The notes beneath the pieces are model-generated. The model saw only the letters and a program-made list of their open reading frames with translations, had not been told where the DNA came from and ran no database searches. A stretch of DNA of 64,000 nt from Fusarium oxysporum f. sp. lycopersici 4287. Lineage: Eukaryota; Ascomycota; Sordariomycetes; Hypocreales; Nectriaceae. The stretch is from the NCBI RefSeq assembly GCF_000149955.1, contig NC_030988.1:262174-326173 (forward strand), given 5' to 3'. This document shows positions 57,292-64,000 of this stretch, piece after piece; the stretch's first letter is position 1; every line of letters begins with the position of its first letter. The position numbers and the translations under genes are program-made.

Positions 57292-58472
57292 TACACAAAT
57301 CGGGCCAGATCGATCAAAGTCACATCTTTAATGCCATTTCGTGCAGGTGCCCTTTCCAAATCATTGCTTCTCCAACGAAGCACAACTATCGACGAATTCT
57401 TACTGGAAGATGCTATTGTGATTCCTAAGCAGTCTTTTTTAGCGTCGTGTGCTCCGATGACCCTGTGGTTTTCCAACCTCATCCTGGCGAAGAAGGCGGA
57501 GTAGCACACCAATCTGGCAAACACACCAGTAATGGAACAATTTGGTAATCAAATTTGTGACGTAAGGCATTTTACTCGTCGAATTACCCAAATTTTAGAT
57601 GAGAATGCTAGAATATGAGCTAAACCGTAAGCAATAACAAGAGACCTTCTATTGCGAATCAGAAAAACTATAGTTGTAGATAAGGCCAAAGCCGTTTTAT
57701 AATGGAACTGTTACTCGCTCATTCGTATCAGTGCGAAATTGTTCAGTCAGCGAGGCCTCCTGTTAGTCGCCTTGGTTTCTTGAGCGTTTGCAGCGTTCAT
57801 TAGTAACAAGGGTATGGGTGGCGCAGCGAGCAAAGCGTGAATCCCAAAGTTAGCCGTTATCGTCGAACAGGCCAATCCAGTACCAGGATGCCCACCTGAA
57901 GATGCTTCGTTGATACACATTCGTTGGGAATTTCTGTGGCTTGAAACGTACAATGAATTATGGGATTTCAGAGCCTGGCTGGTTCACAACTAGCCACATC
58001 GTCAAAAAAGTGTCTAACAATAAACTATGATAATATCTATTATGTTCCTTAGGCCTCCACTGATCCTACGATTGACTGTGTTCTGGTACAGCCTTTGTTA
58101 TCATGGGTGGTGCAGTTGAGCTTCTTGAGCTTCCTTTTTCTTTTTCTTTTCGCCTTTTGCCAACAAGTCGTACTCGCCAACCAGTTAACGCATGGTGAGG
58201 ACCTGGGCATTTCAGATGATAGTGAGCCCACCAGTCAGCCTTACCTGCTGACCGGAAACGAAACAAGGAGGCTAAGCCACAGTTCAGAATCTTGACTTAT
58301 GGAGCCAAGAACCTTGCCTTGCTTTGCTACTTATAAGGGCCCCCCTCCTTTAGCTTTCTAGTCAGGACCCTCATTGCTCATATCTCGAAAATACCAGAGG
58401 CTCGATTCAGCTTCATTCTCCAGCAGTACGAGCCTGCAATCACTGCACCAAGTGGCAAAGTCGACAAAAAAC
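57292..58472. other. Intergenic between RCC1 and CAX genes
   Basis: 1.18 kb. Holds the 3' end of the RCC1 gene and the CAX promoter, with T/C-rich tracts near 58125-58160. No gene was seen. Confidence 0.5.
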
Positions 58473-59924
58473 ATGAACAGGCAATCCGTTACCAGCCCCC
58501 TTCTTGGGGCTTCTGCATCGGCCCCCACTAACAATTATTGTAGCGGCGCCAAAAGAAGTCTGGCCCACTGCTGGCATATTGCCAAGGTCACTCTTCTAAG
58601 CAGTACGTTTACAATCATTGATCTTCGGTCGCATATCTCACTAATCCGGCTTAACAGACTATGTCAACTTCCTCTTAGTCATGGTGCCTCTCGGTATCAT
58701 CGCTGGCAAGATGGGCTGGGGCTCAACGGCGGTTTTCACTCTCAACTTCTTTGCTATCATCCCACTCGCCGCTATTCTATCGTTTGCGACCGAGGAGGTC
58801 TCAATGAAACTTGGTGATACCCTCGGTGGACTCCTGAATGCTACCTTTGGAAATGCGGTGGAATTAATTGTGCCATACCCCGAAGGCTTTACCTTGCCCA
58901 ATGATGGCTAACCGCGTTTGTAGGTCAGCATTGCTGCTCTCAAGCGAAACGAAATCGCGCTTGTGCAGGCCTCAATGCTCGGTAGCATTCTTTCCAACCT
59001 TCTCTTGGTCATGGGAATGTGCTTCTTGCTTGGCGGTGTAATGCATCGAGGCGAGTCGGGAAAGGGATACGAGCAGACATTTTCTCCGGCTACTGCCCAG
59101 ACGACTTGCTCTCTCATGACTTTGGCTTCCGCCTCGCTCATCCTCCCGGCAACTGTATGTTGAATCAAACTCGCGCAAAAGTCTTAACTAATTGTTCTAG
59201 CTCTACGCCGTCCTTGACCAGCGTAGTTCTAACGAGAAGGCCCAGAGTATCCTCACACTGTCTCACGGTACTGCCATCATTCTTCTCTCGCTCTACGTCT
59301 TGTACCTCGTTTTCCAGGTTCGAACGCACAGCAACCTTTTCGATCCCGAGAACCAAAACGAAGGCAGCGGGGAGGTTGAAGACGTGGAACCCACTCTTGG
59401 TCCCATTGCTGCTATCGCCGTCTTGGCTGTCACCACCCTCCTTATTGCTTTCTGTGCCGATTACCTCGTTGACAGTATCGATGATTTCGTCAAGGCTTCC
59501 GGTATTAGCCGAGCTTTCGTTGGTCTCATCTTGATTCCTATCGTCGGCAATGCTGCGGAGCACGTCACTGCTGTTGTTGTCGCCACCAGGGACAAGATGG
59601 ATCTTGCCATGGGAGTTGCCATCGGTTCTTCTATCCAGATTGCCCTTCTGGTTACTCCCTTCCTGGTCATTGTTGGCTGGATCGCTGGTTATGAAATGAC
59701 GCTTCATTTCGAAACTTGTAAGTCTGACAGAGAGATTTCTTATCGTAGCATTGTCTAACGGAATATACACAGTTCAGACTGTTGTCTTCGCAATGTCTGT
59801 CCTCTTCGTTACATGTACCGTTCAAGATGCCAAGTGCAACTACCTCGAAGGCGCTATGCTCACCGGCCTCTACATTATCATCGGCTTGGCATTCTATTCT
59901 CTTCCATCGTCTGACGGGATCTGA
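58473..59924 (+). CDS. Vacuolar Ca2+/H+ exchanger, CAX family (VCX1-like)
   Basis: Exons 58473-58602, 58658-58869, 58924-59154, 59201-59717 and 59773-59924 give 413 aa with consistent phases. Both CAX signature repeats are complete: [13 protein letters not shown] (about 108-120, across an intron) and [13 protein letters not shown] (about 307-319); E112 and E311 are the expected ion-coordinating residues. About eleven membrane segments and an acidic loop ([15 protein letters not shown]) between the halves fit the family. It imports Ca2+ into the vacuole using the proton gradient. The C-terminus ([11 protein letters not shown]) is unlike the common acidic ending; an unseen 3' intron or local change is possible. 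Adjacent to another core gene, RCC1. Confidence 0.92.
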
Positions 59925-60355
59925 GATGACTCAACTGGAGGAAGAAGATGAACCTGAGTATCCAGGACTGCAGTATCGATAGATAGTCTGGTGTGTGAAA
60001 GAGGAGGAGAGAAAGCCCGAACCGTGCTACTTAAGCATATGTAGATAATTTTGGTATAAAAATTGATACCGACCTCTATGTTAGAAGAGACTAAAATGTC
60101 TATAGATACTGAAGAATAGTATCTTGAGCCTTGTTAATCTATATTGGTCATCAGCCTTATTTTTAACTCCGCCATGTACCCCTGTTCCTAATCCGGCATG
60201 GCCGCCTATAGGTGTCTCAAAGGGACTTATGCTATAATATTAACTCATGTGTTCCTTCTAAAATACTGTACACAGCGAATCTCTCCAGAGACAAGTGCGA
60301 TTGCAGCTCATCTTTCGATCTACCTCTCAGTGTTGCCGGCCGACGTGCGACAGTC
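59925..60355. other. Intergenic
   Basis: 430 bp between the CAX gene and the large repeat protein, with AT-rich 3' flank. Nothing else was recognised. Confidence 0.5.
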
Positions 60356-63300
60356 ATGCTTCTAAGGACACGGCGTAGTACTAACTTACAGAATACCCGA
60401 ATAGATGATAAGGATAATTTTGCTGGCAAAGAGATGGAAAGGGGAGGAAAGGTGCGCAAGCTCCGAAAGAAACAAGACAAGAGAAGCAAAGCCGCAAATA
60501 ATGGGGAGCCTGTTGGAAACCGGGAAAACGATACTTTCATGCTAGACGCAGAACATGTTGGAATTGGAAACAATATTCCAATGCTCAACGAGGAGGACGA
60601 GCAAGCGGCTGCCGGTCGCTGCACAAAGATATGCGAAACCATTTATGTTGGTGGTCGCCCAGACAGCCCCAGTTCCCCAACGAGGGAAGCTGAAAGCATT
60701 CAGGTGGCTGGTTACGAAGTTGATGCCAATCCCCTCTTGGAGGAAAATGGAATGGCGGATCCAGAGCTTGATACTGCTATGCTGGATGCTCAGGATGGAG
60801 ACTCTGGTAGCAATGGCATTACTTCTCCTGCAGGGAGTTATGAAAGGGTTGCTAACACCATGGAAGGAGTAGAGCATGGAGAAGGAAAGGCTAACCCTCC
60901 AATTGGTAGGGCTGGGTCAAACAACCATACGGAAGGAGATGCCCTGGTTCAAAAGACAATTACCGGCACCGCAAAGGCGGTGGAACAAATTGAAGCCAAT
61001 GCCTCTTCTAGGACGGGTACTGAGACGGGAAATATTAGCCTGCCCGATTCTTGTGATAGACAAGGCCTGCAAGAAATGGGGGTGCATCTTGAAAGTGGTA
61101 ATCCTGATAAAGGGAATAAAAACTGCTCGAAACAGAGAGATCAGACCTCTGCGGCCAAGGCCTTTGATCAAGAAGGTTACATAAATCGACCAGGTATAGG
61201 AAAAAGTGAGGTCGAAGCTCATACACCGCCAGAAATGGATGGGAGGCATTTTGCCAAGACGAGCAATCTTAGGACGGAGAAAAATATAGACAGTCATTCA
61301 GGGAGCATGGCGGTCACCTTTACCAGCATAAACCGAGTTGCCGACACTCCCTTCAGTTTCTTGACCACTGCGGAAGATGTAACCAATCCATTCACAAATA
61401 CCAACATTACCACGGGTATTCTGATGACAACGGAGAAAGAGACAGATGGTAACGATATGCATGTGGAAGGTAAAAATTACTCTGTACGTGATGAAGATGT
61501 GACAATACCTGATATACATGAGGTAGATCGGAGGGGAAAGAGGTTAAGAGAAACGTCTCCCGTTGAGTCTAGCACCGAACCAAGGACCAGAGAGGAAGTC
61601 CCGACAAGAAAAAGACGTCGAGTTGGAGAAGAGCTGCCTGAGACAGAAGGAAAACGACCAGGTACGATTAGGATCAAATTATAAAATTCTAAGCATTATA
61701 CGGAGGGAGAACGAGTTGATTATAAACTGCCTGATTCAGAAATAAGAAGGGTCATATTGCTAACGTAGAAGTAGAAGAACTCGTTGTTCCAATAAATTCG
61801 AATGATGAACGAAATACAGCCGAACTTGATGGCATCGGAGTTTTGTGTAGTGTGAATCCCGGAACTCGCAAAGTTGACACGGATAACCAAAACAGTGATA
61901 CGAATGTGCAGGAAGTAAGAAGCGACGGTGAGGTCATGATGGCCATTTCCGAAGGCAAAACGAACAATGGGCAGATTGACACGGAACTACATGATACGGA
62001 AATTTCGGGTACCGTGGAACCTGATACCGAAAGACGAAACAGTGACAGCGATATGCGTGAGGTGGGAAGGGACCCTGACGCGGACATGGCCTGTCCCGCA
62101 GAGGCAGCGGATGATGAGCCAAGGGAGCCTGAATTGGATGGCATGGAGAGTTCGGGTGAGGTGAATCCCCGCTCCTGCGAAGTGGAAACGGGTAAACCAA
62201 TCAGTGATACCAATATGCAAGAGGTGAGAGGCGATAGTGAGGTGGGCAGGGCCTTTCATGAAGGAAAAAATAACCATGGGCAAAGTAACACGGAACTACA
62301 AGATATGGAAATTTCGGGTAGCGTGGATTATCCATCCCGCGCAATTGGGACGAATAAGCAAAATTGCGATACCAATATGCCTGAGGTGGGGAGTGACATT
62401 GAGATGGGGAGTGAAGAAATGGGGGGTGGTACTGAGGCGTACATGGCCATTTCTGGGGAAAAAACGAATGATGAACAGACGAACCCCGAACTCGGTGTTA
62501 TGGAAAGCAGCGGTAGCGTGGACAATGCTTCCCTAAATACTGATACAGAAAGACAAAACAGGGACAGCGATATGCATGAGGAGCAGAGAAAAGCTGAGAA
62601 ACTTGTCGTTGACGTGGACTCCCCTTTGCGAAGTACAACGAAGAAAAACGGCCCAACTAGTGTCCATATTGATGTCGCGCAAAGTCCTCACAGTGGGCAA
62701 ATGGGGAGCCCAAGTGAACCAGAATCACCACTGAAGCAGAAAGAGAATTTCATGAAGTTTGCAAGAATAAGCCGGGAGGACAACCTGCGACGTAGGGAGC
62801 TAGAGCGATACTCTGTGGCAAGGCTGGAGATGAAGCATGCCAAACTTCTTATTGATATGATCAATAGTCTTTTCAACCGCAAGGCTGACATGTATTACCT
62901 CCTTGCCTTCAAAATGGTCTTGCTCATCTTCCCCTATACAGCGTGGGAGCATGTTCGAGACAGGTTACCTGCTATGATGAGCTACGCGACTGAGGATATC
63001 AAAACGGGCTTGGAGAAGCGGGTGGCGGACGAAGTCTATACAGAATATCCTTCTGATAAAGGAGTTGATGAGCGCATTATATGCTGGAACCAAAGGCTGG
63101 AGCTTTACAAGGGTATCGAGCATGGAACGAAGACATTACTTGAGCCTACATCTCGAAGCGTTAGAACATGTGTGGGACGTCGGCCATCGGAATGCTCTTC
63201 TCTTCAGGCAGAGATCCAAGAAATGGCTGGCGACCTAAATCATTGCCAAAAATTCCAGGACTACTTTTCCCATTACGCATCGCAGACCGCTTTTATATTT

Positions 63301-64000
63301 CAAAATCCACAGCTTCTCCGTGATGAGATCCGGTTCGTGGTCTCTATACTGCGTCAACTGATCTTGAGAGAAGATGAAAGTTCAGAAGCTATGTTCCGTG
63401 AGTTGGAGGCTGTAGCAAGTGATATAGCCACCGCAAGGGAGATTGGATCCACTGAAGCTACTATGAGACAGGATGTAGTGATGGATCTGTTAGAATCTGA
63501 TGATGAAGAAATAACGACTGATAATGATGAAAAGGAGGGATTTAAGAAAAGAATGGTAGGGGATATAAGGAAACAAAGAATCTTAGATGATGTGAAGGAA
63601 ACAGTACAACACCACCAGTCGAAGGCACTGAACTTTGAAATCCAGTTCAACAGTTCGACAGAAAGCTTTAACAAACTGGAACGAGAGATGAATCTACTAA
63701 GAGATGAAACTAAGGTGATGGAGAAAGGCTTTTCTAAACTATATTTCTGCTTCTTCGGGCCGGCCATCCCCCCCAGTATGAACAACGAGCTACAGGAGAC
63801 ATTTAACATCATCCTGGAGAAAATCAAAACAGACTTCAACAAGAGTTGCAGAAGGGAAGAGGAAAAGAGTCAGCTGTTGCAGCAGCATAAGCAAACAGAA
63901 AAAGAGAAGGCAAAGCTTCGAAATGAAAATCATGCATTGAGGATACAAGTGGAAGGAATCGAAACCTTTTACAAGCATTTAGAAGCCAAGCTTCTCCCCA
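60356..64000 (+). CDS. Large repeat-containing, coiled-coil-rich protein of unknown function, cut by right edge
   Basis: Exon 1 is 60356-61661; exon 2 runs from 61769 to the window edge with no stop (2.2 kb open). The 107-bp intron ends GCTAACGTAG with a branch site right before the acceptor, and the phases match, giving at least 1,179 aa. Residues 1-60 are basic (VRKLRKKQDKRSK), then a long acidic, Asn/Ser-rich disordered region, a Lys/Arg cluster (RKRRRVGEE) near the intron, and about five imperfect repeats of 49-65 residues (61891-62600). From about 62740 on it becomes helical and charged with heptad-like stretches (RISREDNLRRRELERY, KSQLLQQHKQTEKEKAKLRN). No enzyme motif is seen. Without the intron, exon 1 would end at a stop at 61682. 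Nuclear location is inferred from basic clusters. No family recognised. Confidence 0.75.
61891..62600 (+). repeat. Imperfect protein-coding tandem repeats
   Basis: The block SDTNxQEV/SDSDMxEV starts at 61894, 62041, 62203, 62365 and 62560, always in frame, at spacings of 147, 162, 162 and 195 bp. Each is followed by a variant of EVxMAISEGKTNxxQ and TELxxMEISGSV. Similarity is clearer in protein than in DNA, so the repeats are old or under selection for sequence pattern. Confidence 0.8.

Noticed and set aside
1..64000. CRISPR arrays, rRNA genes or prokaryotic operons
   Set aside because: None were seen; introns and gene families are eukaryotic.

Overview
The window is nuclear DNA of a filamentous ascomycete (Pezizomycotina, probably a Sordariomycete; this is inference). 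The signs are short GT-AG introns of 41-121 bp with CTAAC/CTGAC-type branch points, fungal-specific families (MFS drug-type transporter, two cytochrome P450s, DUF3455, Zn2Cys6-like, bZIP, LysM-like protein), and long AT-rich gene-poor gaps. All exon joins given here were made by hand from splice motifs, reading phase and family expectation.

Layout. 1-9 kb: a truncated amidase gene (minus) diverging from a six-exon MFS transporter, a decayed 3' fragment of a second MFS gene, a four-exon P450 and a small membrane protein whose start codon lies in a 33-bp tandem duplication. 9.5-15 kb: a segmental duplication with an intact LysM-like secreted protein gene (14.05-14.99 kb) and a broken copy (9.85-10.35 kb). 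16-24 kb: a Cys-rich small protein, a 12-bp minisatellite, a zinc-finger plus SET-domain protein, a four-helix membrane protein, a Zn2Cys6-like protein and a CCCH-finger protein. 27-38 kb: a secreted DUF3455 protein, a PAP2 lipid phosphatase, an FMO-like flavoprotein whose stop codon lies inside a dispersed repeat, a Myb/SANT-like protein and a disordered conserved-type protein. 40-52 kb: a bZIP factor, a small secreted Cys-rich protein between repeats, a JmjC-like protein with a Cys-rich tail, a second P450 and a 131-aa unknown. 52-55.8 kb is a gene desert. 55.8-60 kb holds two genes that look housekeeping: an RCC1-type Ran exchange factor and a vacuolar Ca2+/H+ exchanger. From 60.36 kb to the edge is a very large repeat-containing, coiled-coil-rich protein of unknown function.

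The left 52 kb looks accessory: oxidative enzymes, transporters, secreted proteins, chromatin-type proteins, duplications and relics, with long empty gaps. The RCC1 and CAX genes have dense, conserved-looking coding sequence and mark a shift to core-like content. No complete biosynthetic cluster is visible, because no PKS, NRPS or terpene backbone gene was found. The most interesting signals are the LysM duplication with CpG-skewed divergence, a dispersed 113-bp SINE-like repeat fused to the end of the FMO gene, the ZnF-SET and JmjC-CxC proteins, and the large repeat protein at the right edge.
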